Notes: generated from the letters alone by a model not told the origin. 50,135 bases of DNA from Alphaproteobacteria bacterium (GCA_021298215.1 JAJTEE010000011.1:1-50135), one strand, 5' to 3'. Shown: positions 38,264 through 47,163, counted from the first letter of the stretch. Program-made: numbers and translations.

Positions 38264-39712
38264 TTAAAAAGCAATGTAAGCGTGTCCTACGCTTTGATTA
38301 ATACTAAATCTTTTTGTTTTTCTCGATGTTCGCATAGAAATGATTACCCTATCCGAATAATATATAGTCCCTTTTGCACCAGAATCTTTATACCAATCAA
38401 TTATTGTATTCTCGTCTGATAGTGTTCTGCAAATTGTGTCAAGTTGATCCTCAATAGTGTCAGTGATAGTTGTTATTTTTAAAATTTTATTCAGGGTGGA
38501 AATAAAGTTATCAAAGCCTGTTTCCATTTCTGTTTCAGGATTTGCTGGGGTACATATAACGCCAATAGACATTAGGGCTTCATGCCATTGACGAGCTTTT
38601 TCCTCATCGTTTAATAGGTTGTTACTGAAGTTTGTTAAGCTATACAAGCCGCTTAAAAAGGAAGAGTTGCTTACTAAATAAACAAATTCATCTTTAACAC
38701 TACCATTTGCATTTAGAAGAATTAAATTTAAGAAATTTCTAACCGTAACTTCAGCGCAATCTGCATGCTGTATTTCGCCAAATTTAAGAACAACTTTATC
38801 CAGTATAGGGGGAAAAATTTTGGATGGGTCTGATTCTTTTAATTGCCCAATAATTTCAGCTTCTCGAATTACATCTGCTTGGGTATATGCCACTTCTTCT
38901 ATTTCGGGGTAAATGGTTAAGCCCCTTATCGCTTCTTCATAAGTTTTGGATTTTTCCCACAGATAGCTTATTAAAATATTGATTGGCAGATTTCTATTCG
39001 GAATATCTAACGAACGGCATTCATCTATAGCTTCTCTTAAAGTTTGTAAGAATTCGGCTAATTCTGCTTGGATCGACTTTCTCCTTTTTGTTGACATGCT
39101 GGTTTCAAAGGCTTCCGCAATTTCAAGACTTTCAAGTATTATTCGTGCATCAGTTGCTTCGCCTGGTGTTTCAGAAGTTAAAGTATTTAGGATATGTTTT
39201 ATAATGGCAGCCCCAAAAGAGGTGCCTAGAAAACAACTGGAAAGATTGTTAACTTTGAACTCTCCATTATGTGATGGGAAAAGAAAAAATATTAGTTTAG
39301 CTATTTTTCTCTGAGGCACTAATACGTTGCTAATATACCGAGCATGACTTTTGAGATTTTTATAAAAGAACGTGGGGAAAAAAGATTTTATAGAATCTAA
39401 AGAACCAATTGATTCCATCGCACCTAATTTTTGCTCTTCTGCCGCTGATGCAGTAGAAGCAGATTCTATTACAGCTGGCGGCATAGCAGAAGTTGGAATT
39501 ACTGTGTTGTATGTGTAATTTCTTACAAAAGGAGGCTCTGTACGTATTTTTTTTATAGTACCGTCTTGCAGTAACTGGATGGCTGTAGCGTAAGAAAGAT
39601 TTTTTTTAGCGCACCTTACGTATATTCCTGTCAGATTAGATGTTTGCAAATTAGGAGTTGAGCATAAATTGCTAATAAAAAAACAGAAAAAAACGAAAAT
39701 CTTTTGTTTCAT
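38264..39712 (-). CDS. Exported protein with D-C-x-E-x3-R-N-x-L-N motif (larger paralog)
   Basis: This 482-residue protein starts MKQKIFVFFCFFISNLCS, a Sec signal peptide, at the ATG directly after a TTG. I do not recognise a named family. Near residue 318-329 it has DCAEVTVRNFLN, which matches DCVENLTRNLLN in the next gene to the right with identical spacing. Both then continue with a glycine about ten residues on, a LxxxY segment, an R-x-W-x-E segment and GFDN or GIDN. Near the C-terminus GHAYI may correspond to HVCI in the paralog. A Cys-His pair could be catalytic, but this is speculative. The N-terminal 300 residues are unique to this copy. It ends facing the FMN reductase gene. Confidence 0.7.
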   Translation of the reverse strand: MKQKIFVFFCFFISNLCSTPNLQTSNLTGIYVRCAKKNLSYATAIQLLQDGTIKKIRTEPPFVRNYTYNTVIPTSAMPPAVIESASTASAAEEQKLGAMESIGSLDSIKSFFPTFFYKNLKSHARYISNVLVPQRKIAKLIFFLFPSHNGEFKVNNLSSCFLGTSFGAAIIKHILNTLTSETPGEATDARIILESLEIAEAFETSMSTKRRKSIQAELAEFLQTLREAIDECRSLDIPNRNLPINILISYLWEKSKTYEEAIRGLTIYPEIEEVAYTQADVIREAEIIGQLKESDPSKIFPPILDKVVLKFGEIQHADCAEVTVRNFLNLILLNANGSVKDEFVYLVSNSSFLSGLYSLTNFSNNLLNDEEKARQWHEALMSIGVICTPANPETEMETGFDNFISTLNKILKITTITDTIEDQLDTICRTLSDENTIIDWYKDSGAKGTIYYSDRVIISMRTSRKTKRFSINQSVGHAYIAF

Positions 39713-39807
39713 CAAAATAGTTACTGGTATTGATTACTATAATGATTATATAAAAATCGTTAAAAATCCATACGTATTCTCAAATTTTGTGTGAGAACAA
39801 TACTGAA

Positions 39808-40587
39808 CTAATACGCTATTTCATCTCTATGTCTAATGCAAACATGTTCTTGGGCAATAAGAAGGGTTACGTTCTCTTTTTGCTTTTTTGGCCCTCCCTT
39901 AATGATAAATGTCAATTTTGCATCTTCATAATTTTGAACACTTTTTGGATTGAATTTTATATCTATAGTCCCTGTGCTTAAATATTTACACAGCTTATTT
40001 AATCTATAAGCTCTGTATTGATTTTCAGTGTATCCGGGTAGCGATCCGCCGTTTCTAAGGCTTGGTATGAAGCCGTCCATAAGCGCTAGAATGTTATCAA
40101 TACCGGTTAGCAGTTCTCTGTTATCTTGTGCGTATTTTACACCAAAAGCTTCAAAGCCAATGGTTTTTTCCAGCCATTCCCTGCCTAATTCAGGGGCGCT
40201 AGAGATTAATTCTTCACCTGAGTGCTCAAGATAATACGAAGTTAGAGCAGGGCTTTCTAAGATTTTTTCTTGAGCGCCTGGTCTTAGTTCACCATCGGGA
40301 AACAAAAAAGCCATATTCAAAAGATTTCTTGTAAGATTTTCTACGCAATCTCTTTGATAAATAAGGCTGGTTACAGGGTTTCCTTCAACAATTTTTGTTG
40401 CAACCAAATCATGAAATACAGCCTGCGGAATAATATGTGTGAGGGCGTGTTCATAATCAGCATGCGTTGTGATTGTTTCAAAACTTGTATCAAGGGGATT
40501 TTCATCCTCAGCATCATTAGCGCAAAACGCTAAGCTTCCTATTGTTACTAAAATTCCTAAAATAATTTTTCTTAAATTTATTGTCAT
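39808..40587 (-). CDS. Exported protein with D-C-x-E-x3-R-N-x-L-N motif (smaller paralog)
   Basis: This 259-residue protein has a signal peptide (MTINLRKIILGILVTIGSLAFCA, cleavage near residue 23). Its motif DCVENLTRNLLN at 80-91 and the following 150 residues align with the C-terminal half of the 482-residue protein just downstream, so the two are tandem paralogs separated by 95 bases. The N-terminal extension of the larger copy is absent. No named family is recognised. An effector or envelope role is possible given the signal peptide and context. Confidence 0.7.
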   Translation of the reverse strand: MTINLRKIILGILVTIGSLAFCANDAEDENPLDTSFETITTHADYEHALTHIIPQAVFHDLVATKIVEGNPVTSLIYQRDCVENLTRNLLNMAFLFPDGELRPGAQEKILESPALTSYYLEHSGEELISSAPELGREWLEKTIGFEAFGVKYAQDNRELLTGIDNILALMDGFIPSLRNGGSLPGYTENQYRAYRLNKLCKYLSTGTIDIKFNPKSVQNYEDAKLTFIIKGGPKKQKENVTLLIAQEHVCIRHRDEIAY

Positions 40588-40677
40588 GATTATTGGTTTT
40601 TTGATTTTTTTTATACATAGTGTTGTTGTTAACTATTTTCAATGAAATTTTTAAAAATAATTTATGAATTTTTTATT

Positions 40678-40779
40678 TAGTAACATGAATGCTACTGTCA
40701 CCAAAATTTCTTTTCAGTGTTTTCGAGAGGAACTTTCCCATCATTTGAAACCCCCCATCAAATATGCTAAATGTTACTA
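40678..40779. repeat. Nested inverted repeats in the hisC leader
   Basis: TAGTAACAT (40678-40686) and ATGTTACTA (40771-40779) are perfect inverted repeats enclosing 84 bases, and inside lies ATTTGA-N9-TCAAAT (40743-40763). The hairpin ends 21 bases before the hisC start. It could be a structured leader or operator; no terminator T-run follows it. Confidence 0.4.
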
Positions 40780-40800
40780 AGGTTTTAAGTTAAGATGTAA

Positions 40801-41877
40801 ATGAGTTTTCCGCACTCCAGCGAATCGATTTATTCAATTTCTCCCTACATCGGAGGAGATGTAACACCTCCAGGTTTTACTCGTCGTGTTGTGCTCGCCT
40901 CTAACGAAAATCCCTACGGTCCTTCTGAAAAAGTTAAAGAAGTTGTCAACAATTATACAAATCGGATCCATTGCTATCCAAGCGGTGCAGCCAATGATCT
41001 GAGAGCAGCGCTTGGGAGAGCTCATGATCTTGATCCTTCTTGGATTGTAACGGGAAATGGCTCTGAAGATATTTTGCATCTTTTGGCGCGTGCCTTTGTG
41101 CAGCCAGGTGATGAAGTTCTTATTTCTCAGCATGGTTTTGGTGTTTATAAAATTGCTACTCTTGTAATGGGCGGTGTGCCTGTAGAAGTGCCGAGAATCG
41201 ACTTCAGGCTAAATGTTGAAGACGTATTAAATCTCGTTACTCCAAAAACAAAAATATTTTACCTCGATCATCCCGGCAATCCCATCGCCCATTACTTGAC
41301 CAATGATGAAGTCGAAGAATTGTTAAAACGCATACCAAGTCATGTGCTTGTTGTATTTGATTCTGCTTATGCAGAATATTTAGATGATTCTAATTATCAT
41401 TGCGGCTTTAAATGGGTGGATCGCTATCCTAATGTGGTTGTTACCAGAACATTTTCAAAAGCTTACGCAATGGCAAATTTGCGAGTAGGCTGGTTGTACG
41501 CCCAGCCCGATATTATTGATCCCATCAATCGTATTCGTCCTCCATTTAACACCACTGGCTTATCTCAAATGGCTGCTATTGCTGCGCTAGAAGATCAAGA
41601 ATGGATAAAAAAATGTGTGCAGCTGAATAAACAAGTGCTTACTAAGTTCGTCGCTGACATGAAGAATTTAGACATTCCGATGATTCCTTATATGTCAAAT
41701 TTTGTGATGGCATACTTTGAGAAAACCCAAGAAGTCTACAGATATTTAGGCGAAAGAGGTCTCGTTGTCCGACCAATGGGGGCTTACGATTTGCCACAAT
41801 ATTTGCGTATCACCATCGGTAAACAAGAAGAAATGCAAGAACTGATTGATGTTTTAGGATCATGTCCGCACCGTTAA
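40801..41877 (+). CDS. hisC: Histidinol-phosphate aminotransferase (HisC family)
   Basis: This 358-residue PLP enzyme has SNENPYGPS near residue 35, the PLP-lysine motif TFSKAYAMANLRVGW, and the C-terminal arginine in LRITIG. This is the class I/II aminotransferase HisC subgroup. HisC makes histidinol phosphate, but lone hisC copies in reduced genomes often serve in Tyr or Phe synthesis; no other his gene is nearby, so the true substrate is open. It overlaps recG by 16 bases, and its leader contains nested inverted repeats. Confidence 0.9.
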   Translation: MSFPHSSESIYSISPYIGGDVTPPGFTRRVVLASNENPYGPSEKVKEVVNNYTNRIHCYPSGAANDLRAALGRAHDLDPSWIVTGNGSEDILHLLARAFVQPGDEVLISQHGFGVYKIATLVMGGVPVEVPRIDFRLNVEDVLNLVTPKTKIFYLDHPGNPIAHYLTNDEVEELLKRIPSHVLVVFDSAYAEYLDDSNYHCGFKWVDRYPNVVVTRTFSKAYAMANLRVGWLYAQPDIIDPINRIRPPFNTTGLSQMAAIAALEDQEWIKKCVQLNKQVLTKFVADMKNLDIPMIPYMSNFVMAYFEKTQEVYRYLGERGLVVRPMGAYDLPQYLRITIGKQEEMQELIDVLGSCPHR

Positions 41878-43964
41878 ACTACTACTTAACCGAACTCTCT
41901 ACCTTACCATCCATTGGTAAACGTCGAGAGAAGTTTTACAAAAAATTGGTGGGTGAACGCGTTATTGATCTTTTGTGGCATTTACCAAACCAACTCAGCT
42001 ATCGAATTTTTGCTAACCATGTCGAAGATGTCACAGAAAATACCTTAGTAACGCTGGAAGCAACAGTTGAATTGCATCAACCCAATCTTCGTAAACGTTC
42101 TCCCTACCGTATTTGGCTGCGTGATAGTAAAAATAATCAATTTGAACTTTTATTTTTTAATGCGTATCAACAGTTCTTGCAGCGCGTGGCACCAGAGGGA
42201 AAAAAAATTGCTCTAAGTGGCCAGCTGAAATGCGAGCGCACCTATAATCAAACTCGTTATTACATGTCGCACCCTGATTTTATGGGCTCTGTAGCTGAAA
42301 TCCAGAATTGGATTGGTCCAGAACGCATTTATGGACTAACGGCTGGTCTTACTCGGTCCATGGTAGCAAGCACGATTGATCAAGTTTTAAAGTCTGCAAA
42401 AGAATTACCGGAATGGATCAATGATTGCCAGTATCCACCTTTTTTAGAATCACTCAAAAAAGTGCACTTACCTAAGGATTACGAAGATTTAAGTTTTACC
42501 AATCTTTCTCGCCAACGCCTTATTTTCGATGAATTTTTAGCCTATCACCTTGGTATGATTTTAAGTAATCGTCGCCCCAAACAAGAAGGCGTTCAGGAAA
42601 ATCTCTATACTCCAAAGCTAGCAAACCAGCTCGAATCTCTCTTACCTTTTTCTCTAACCGAGGCGCAAAAAAAAGCCATTACTGAGCTTCGTACGGATAT
42701 GCAAAGTGGTCGTCAAATGATACGACTTCTTCAAAGTGATGTAGGTAGTGGCAAAACGCTTGTGGCCGTAATGGCCGCACTTGATGTTGTTGATCAACAA
42801 ATGCAAGCAGCAATTTTGGTGCCCACCGAAATTCTAGCACGTCAGCATGCGGCGAAAATTAGCAAGTTGCTTGAACCATTGGAAATCGAAGTGGCACTTT
42901 TAACGGGTCGAGAAAAAGGTAAAACACGCGATCAGATTCTTGAAACAATTAGATCTGGAAAAGCCAGTGTTGTTATTGGAACGCATGCTCTAATTGAAAA
43001 TTCTGTAATATTTGAAAATCTAGGATTGGTGGTTATTGATGAACAACATCGTTTTGGTGTTGAGCAGCGTTTGGCATTATCTCAAAAATCAAAAACAGCT
43101 CATATACTGTCTATGACTGCAACGCCTATTCCCCGAACATTAGTTTTGGCAAATCACGGCGATATGGATGTCTCGATACTTAATGAAAAACCTTTGGGTC
43201 GAAAAATTATTCAAACCAAAGTCATCAGCGCGGATCGTTTGCAAGAAGTTGTCGAACAATTAAAGCTGGTGATGAGTAAGGGCAAGCAAGTGTATTGGGT
43301 TTGTCCGCTTATTGAGGAATCAGAAAAAAGTGATTTTGCAGCAGCGGTGGCGCGTTTTGAAATGCTTAAGCAAATTTTTGGTGATCAAGTTGAGCTGATG
43401 CACGGCAAAATGAAAGGCCCTGAAAAAGATGCTGCCATGCAACGTTTCATAAATGGTGAGGCGACGCTACTTGTTTCAACAACTGTTATTGAAGTAGGTG
43501 TAGATGTGCCGCAAGCAACGGTCATTGTCATTGAGCATGCTCAGCGCTTTGGTCTGGCCCAATTGCATCAATTGCGTGGTCGGGTAGGGCGCAATGACAT
43601 GCAATCTTTTTGTCTGTTGCTATATGGTCAACTTTTAAGTTTCCAATCTCGTAGAAGATTAGAAGTCATGCGCGATTGCCATGATGGTTTCAAAATTGCT
43701 GAAGAAGATTTGCGTTTGCGTGGTGGCGGGGAAATCATTGGCACAAAACAAAGCGGTGTTCCCAAATTCCGCCTTTGTGATTTGGTCCAAGAGGATCCCA
43801 ACGATGGAAAATTACTGGAAGACCTTTTCGATAAAGCCCATAAAATGGCTACCGAAATATTAAAAAATGATCCCACACTATCATCTCCGCATGGCTTAGC
43901 AGTGCGGCAATTACTCATCTTGCATGAGTATGACAATACTGAACTTTTGCGAAAATCAGGGTAA
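41862..43964 (+). CDS. recG: ATP-dependent DNA helicase RecG
   Basis: This 700-residue helicase reverses stalled replication forks and processes Holliday junctions. It has an N-terminal wedge/OB domain, Walker A LQSDVGSGKT, the DEQH Walker B box VVIDEQHRFGVEQR, SMTATPIPRT, and the C-terminal motifs STTVIEVGVDVPQ and QLRGRVGR. A full set of superfamily 2 motifs is present, and the length is normal. The ATG lies inside the hisC 3' end, so the two are coupled. Confidence 0.96.
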   Translation: MSAPLNYYLTELSTLPSIGKRREKFYKKLVGERVIDLLWHLPNQLSYRIFANHVEDVTENTLVTLEATVELHQPNLRKRSPYRIWLRDSKNNQFELLFFNAYQQFLQRVAPEGKKIALSGQLKCERTYNQTRYYMSHPDFMGSVAEIQNWIGPERIYGLTAGLTRSMVASTIDQVLKSAKELPEWINDCQYPPFLESLKKVHLPKDYEDLSFTNLSRQRLIFDEFLAYHLGMILSNRRPKQEGVQENLYTPKLANQLESLLPFSLTEAQKKAITELRTDMQSGRQMIRLLQSDVGSGKTLVAVMAALDVVDQQMQAAILVPTEILARQHAAKISKLLEPLEIEVALLTGREKGKTRDQILETIRSGKASVVIGTHALIENSVIFENLGLVVIDEQHRFGVEQRLALSQKSKTAHILSMTATPIPRTLVLANHGDMDVSILNEKPLGRKIIQTKVISADRLQEVVEQLKLVMSKGKQVYWVCPLIEESEKSDFAAAVARFEMLKQIFGDQVELMHGKMKGPEKDAAMQRFINGEATLLVSTTVIEVGVDVPQATVIVIEHAQRFGLAQLHQLRGRVGRNDMQSFCLLLYGQLLSFQSRRRLEVMRDCHDGFKIAEEDLRLRGGGEIIGTKQSGVPKFRLCDLVQEDPNDGKLLEDLFDKAHKMATEILKNDPTLSSPHGLAVRQLLILHEYDNTELLRKSG

Positions 43965-44051
43965 AACATAAACTCTCCTTTTAATATTTGATTAAATAAA
44001 ATTTCTTACAGTACTCTATAAGAATGACGAAATTGCTAGGAGCAGGTTTTT

Positions 44052-44603
44052 ATAAAAACGATATTACTGAAAGTATGGATGCTGCTTAGCTTTCAGCTCT
44101 TTTGCGCAGATATATCAATCAATGATCCAAACGCGCTTTTTGATCATTTTGATCGTGAAATTAAAGCAAGAAATACAATACAAATAGAAACGCTTTTCCT
44201 GCAACCGTCTTTTGCAAGGCTTACGCCTAATCAGCGAAATAGCTTATTTGAACGTTCTCTATTCTTCCATACAGATAAGGAAATAGCACTTTTCTTATTA
44301 ACAAAACAAAAAATTTTAAAAGTCACCCGATTGGGGATTCACGATATTTTAAGGCTTTCCGTTTCAAAAGATCGCCCAGATGTCGCAGATTTTGTATTAC
44401 ATCAAATTACAGAAGAATTATTATATCCAGATGTAGATGTCATCACAGCTTGCAAAAGAAACGCTGAAGACAAAAGGAATACTCAACTGGCTGATATTTT
44501 TGATGATTACTTAAAGTCACTCCTAGCATTTCCTGCAGCTGTCCCTAAGGCTGATGCAACAGAACAAGAAAGAGACAGTAAAGAGTTATTATCTAGCTGT
44601 TAA
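44052..44603 (+). CDS. Exported protein of unknown function, possible AUA start
   Basis: The safe frame starts at the ATG at 44079 (174 residues), but it has no Shine-Dalgarno. The frame extends nine codons upstream to ATA at 44052, and AGGAG (44038-44042) lies 9 bases before it. Read from there the N-terminus becomes MKTILLKVWMLLSFQLFCA, a complete signal peptide with Lys at position 2. So the start is either a rare ATA codon or a mutated ATG. The mature part (SINDPNALFDHFDREIKARN onward) is helical and vaguely like ankyrin-type repeat proteins, but no family is recognised. Confidence 0.55.
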   Translation: MKTILLKVWMLLSFQLFCADISINDPNALFDHFDREIKARNTIQIETLFLQPSFARLTPNQRNSLFERSLFFHTDKEIALFLLTKQKILKVTRLGIHDILRLSVSKDRPDVADFVLHQITEELLYPDVDVITACKRNAEDKRNTQLADIFDDYLKSLLAFPAAVPKADATEQERDSKELLSSC

Positions 44604-44650
44604 CTTTTTTGTGGAATAATAATCCAAATTTATAAATTTAAATTTCATCA

Positions 44651-44920
44651 ATGCGTAAAGTTACAACGACACACGTTTTTTTGAAAGATGTTAAGCGCTC
44701 AAAAAAGCGCGGAAAGTGCCTCAAAAAACTCCAAACTGTTATTGATGAGCTTGCACAGTCGCATTTGCTGGAAAAAAAATTTCACCCTCACCGCCTGACA
44801 GGTAGCGCTAGCGATTGCTTCGAATGCCATCTGGAAAACGATTGGCTTTTAGTGTATCGCATTAATGAGACTATGCTTGAGCTTGTCCGCATAGGCTCAC
44901 ACAGCGATTTATTTGAGTAG
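44651..44920 (+). CDS. yafQ: YafQ-type mRNA interferase toxin
   Basis: This 89-residue protein has the RelE/YafQ fold. It begins with FLKDVKRSKKRGKCLKKLQ and has the catalytic residues expected from E. coli YafQ: H47 (PHRLTG), H60 (ECH), D64 (ENDWLLVY) and H84 (GSHSDLF). YafQ cleaves messenger RNA on the ribosome and is normally held by the antitoxin DinJ. No antitoxin gene is seen in the 47 bases upstream or the 35 bases downstream, so it is an orphan. A decayed second copy of its C-terminus lies at 45843-45917. Confidence 0.85.
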   Translation: MRKVTTTHVFLKDVKRSKKRGKCLKKLQTVIDELAQSHLLEKKFHPHRLTGSASDCFECHLENDWLLVYRINETMLELVRIGSHSDLFE

Positions 44921-44955
44921 TAATAACTTTGGAAATTGCCCCTGACTCCGCAAGA

Positions 44956-45768
44956 TTATTCCCATATATCATCAGTGAAATTAAATTCAGAAAATATTGC
45001 CCTCCAGCAATCAGGGTCAAGAGTTAATTTGGTATCTTCGCTAACATTTTTTGCTTCACGCATAAAAATATTTTCAATGTCTGCTGTGCCTTGATTTTTG
45101 GACACGTACAAAATGGCGAATTGCTTATTTTGGTTTCTTGCAATAAGTAATGCATCACGTAATTGCAACAATTGCTCAAGAGAAATGCCTGGCGCATGAG
45201 AAATAATATAAAGAGTTTTCTTATGCTCAGCTCTCAAAAATCGATCTTTTAATTTCATTGCTTTGCTATATTCTTCTTCAAAATGCTCATGAAAAACAGA
45301 AAGCAAAAATTCACCATCGTCTATTTTATTTTTAGGAATCTGATCCTCGTACTTTTTTAATGTATGTAACCATCGAACCCCATTTCGCTTATTTGTTAAA
45401 CCGTAAATGTTATTAGCAATCATATAGAAGTCTTCTCTTTCATAAAAACCTTCTAGTCTATGGGTAAGAGCACTCGTTAACAATTGATAATTCGGGATAG
45501 CGGCCCAATCAAAAATATCAGACTTTCCTGATTTTGTAGGCCATTCAAGATGTCGAGGGTCAAAATATAAATTGATTTGTGCTTTAGTTAGGCAATTTTT
45601 GCCAATAGCTATAACTCTTTCGAATGTAGTTTCTTTTGTCGCATAATGCGGAACATGATCAGCAATAGAATGCTCTTCAGGTAGAGAGATGCTACCCTGT
45701 GAGAATGCAGCTTCTAGAGTCAGCAACCCGATGGTTAATAAAAGTAGAAGGGTTTTTTTGATAAACAT
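44956..45768 (-). CDS. Exported DUF1796-like putative cysteine peptidase
   Basis: This 270-residue protein has a signal peptide (MFIKKTLLLLLTIGLLTLEAAFS). The mature part has AIGKNCLTKAQINLYF with C59 and SDIFDWAAI near 83-91, the pattern of the DUF1796 papain-like peptidase family (a Gly-x-x-Cys followed by Phe-Asp-Trp). A His occurs in YIISHAPG. Members are poorly studied and peptidase activity is predicted, not shown. It lies downstream of a papain-family peptidase on the same strand, with a terminator and a yafQ remnant between them. Confidence 0.6.
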   Translation of the reverse strand: MFIKKTLLLLLTIGLLTLEAAFSQGSISLPEEHSIADHVPHYATKETTFERVIAIGKNCLTKAQINLYFDPRHLEWPTKSGKSDIFDWAAIPNYQLLTSALTHRLEGFYEREDFYMIANNIYGLTNKRNGVRWLHTLKKYEDQIPKNKIDDGEFLLSVFHEHFEEEYSKAMKLKDRFLRAEHKKTLYIISHAPGISLEQLLQLRDALLIARNQNKQFAILYVSKNQGTADIENIFMREAKNVSEDTKLTLDPDCWRAIFSEFNFTDDIWE

Positions 45769-45842
45769 AAAGACTCCACAATTAAATAATAATTATTTTA
45801 TATTGTTTTTTTATATCAAAATAAGATTAATAAATAATAAAG

Positions 45843-45917
45843 TTTTACCCTCATCGTATTAATGAAACTATGCTTAAACTTTTTCGTATAGGCTTACACA
45901 GCGATTTATTTGAATAA
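45843..45917 (+). pseudogene. Degraded C-terminal fragment of a second yafQ
   Basis: The bases from 45855 read R-I-N-E-T-M-L-K-L-F-R-I-G-L-H-S-D-L-F-E-stop. This matches the last 20 codons of the intact yafQ at 44651-44920; by eye 53 of 63 bases are identical, and similarity continues weakly to 45843. The upstream part of the gene is missing. This is a truncated paralog left after duplication or partial replacement, about 0.95 kb from the live copy. Confidence 0.8.
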
Positions 45918-45926
45918 AATCAACTT

Positions 45927-45966
45927 AAATAGGAGCTACCTATTGTCGAGCAGCTCCTATTTTTCT
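45927..45966. terminator. Bidirectional terminator between peptidase gene and yafQ remnant
   Basis: AAATAGGAGCT (45927-45937) pairs perfectly with AGCTCCTATTT (45952-45962) around a 14-base loop. T-rich sequence follows on the plus strand, and T-rich sequence lies at the other end on the minus strand. It lies 10 bases from the stop of the papain-type gene. Confidence 0.8.
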
Positions 45967-45975
45967 TGTTTTATT

Positions 45976-47163
45976 TTATTTCAGCAGATCAACGGCAAAA
46001 GCATCGATTCCAAAGAAATTAATGTGTGCAACATAAAGCTCAGGGAGATATCCATATCCATGGTCTCCCCAAGTCCCACCCCATGAATTTATGAATTTAA
46101 AGTAATTTTGCGTGCTGCCTGCTTTGTAAGGTCCGTGCCCAACAATACTAATTGCATGACCTCCAATTGGCTTGAAATTACCATTTAAAGCAGGCATAGG
46201 GACATATCCACCTGGCGCGTTTAAAAATGCTTGCTCAACAGGTATGCCAATATCAATAGGAGTGTTGCGGCTTAATGCATTTCTAAAATCCGCAATTACG
46301 CTTGCTATTTCAGTAGATGTATTAAGTGTTGCTGGATTAGATTTGTGGTATTTTGATGTTAGATCTGCGTAGCGCAAATTTTGTGATACCACTCTATAGG
46401 GATTACTTCTCGTATCTGTGTATAAGCCGCTATAGTTTGAATCCAAAGCAAAACGGTAACTTTCAGGATCTGGCTGAGTTGCATATTGAGTGTCAAGATA
46501 TGGCCATCCACGATAAGTAAACCCATGCTCCAAGTTAATAGCTGCTGAGAATGCTTCTGGGCAAGTACCATACTTATCTAGGGCAAGCATGGAGCCGAAC
46601 ATGGAAGCGCCATTATCTCCTTGAACATTGGTTGGGTCGCCTATAATAACGCCTTCTTCATATCTTGTATTATAATAATGATAGTTGCGAGAAGGTGCTA
46701 ATACAGACCGATTACTACTATCAAAAATGGCTGGGGTAGTGCTGTTGCGAGCAGTGAGGTATCTAATATCAAATGCCGCGGAATTGGCAGTGCAAGAGCC
46801 TTCATTTCCTTGATCATAAATCATACTGGTAGGATAACTGCGTAGGTTTGCAAGTTCCACTAGAGTTGTGGTTTTGCTGGCGCTTGCGCTGATGGCCATT
46901 GTGTGGAGTGGTAACGCATGTGAAACACTGGCAGGCAGCTCATAAAATTTCACTGCATTTCTTGCGGCAATATCTACATCACGATGGGGTTTATAAAGTC
47001 CTAAAAAGTGTGCTCGATGGCTGGTAGTAGCATCATGATCAAGAACACCAAGATTCGCAGTAAATATAGCTTCATCCCAATGCGGATGTTGCTCAAAAGA
47101 TGCGGCTTTTAAAGATAGTACGGTAAGAATGAGTATCGAGAGAAAAACTCTTTTAGATAACAT
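45976..47163 (-). CDS. Exported papain-family (C1) cysteine peptidase
   Basis: This 395-residue protein begins with a Sec signal peptide (MLSKRVFLSILILTVLSLKA) and has a papain domain. The oxyanion Gln118 is in IYDQGNEGSC, the nucleophile is Cys124, the catalytic His336 is in GGHAISIVG, and Asn359 is in FINSWGGTWG. Most bacterial and eukaryotic C1 peptidases work outside the cytoplasm. In an intracellular bacterium it may act on host proteins, which is inference. About 90 residues precede the catalytic domain and may act as a propeptide. Confidence 0.88.
   Translation of the reverse strand: MLSKRVFLSILILTVLSLKAASFEQHPHWDEAIFTANLGVLDHDATTSHRAHFLGLYKPHRDVDIAARNAVKFYELPASVSHALPLHTMAISASASKTTTLVELANLRSYPTSMIYDQGNEGSCTANSAAFDIRYLTARNSTTPAIFDSSNRSVLAPSRNYHYYNTRYEEGVIIGDPTNVQGDNGASMFGSMLALDKYGTCPEAFSAAINLEHGFTYRGWPYLDTQYATQPDPESYRFALDSNYSGLYTDTRSNPYRVVSQNLRYADLTSKYHKSNPATLNTSTEIASVIADFRNALSRNTPIDIGIPVEQAFLNAPGGYVPMPALNGNFKPIGGHAISIVGHGPYKAGSTQNYFKFINSWGGTWGDHGYGYLPELYVAHINFFGIDAFAVDLLK

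Noticed and set aside
44604..44650. Possible antitoxin gene before yafQ
   Set aside because: Only 47 bases are free and no short frame with a start and ribosome site fits.
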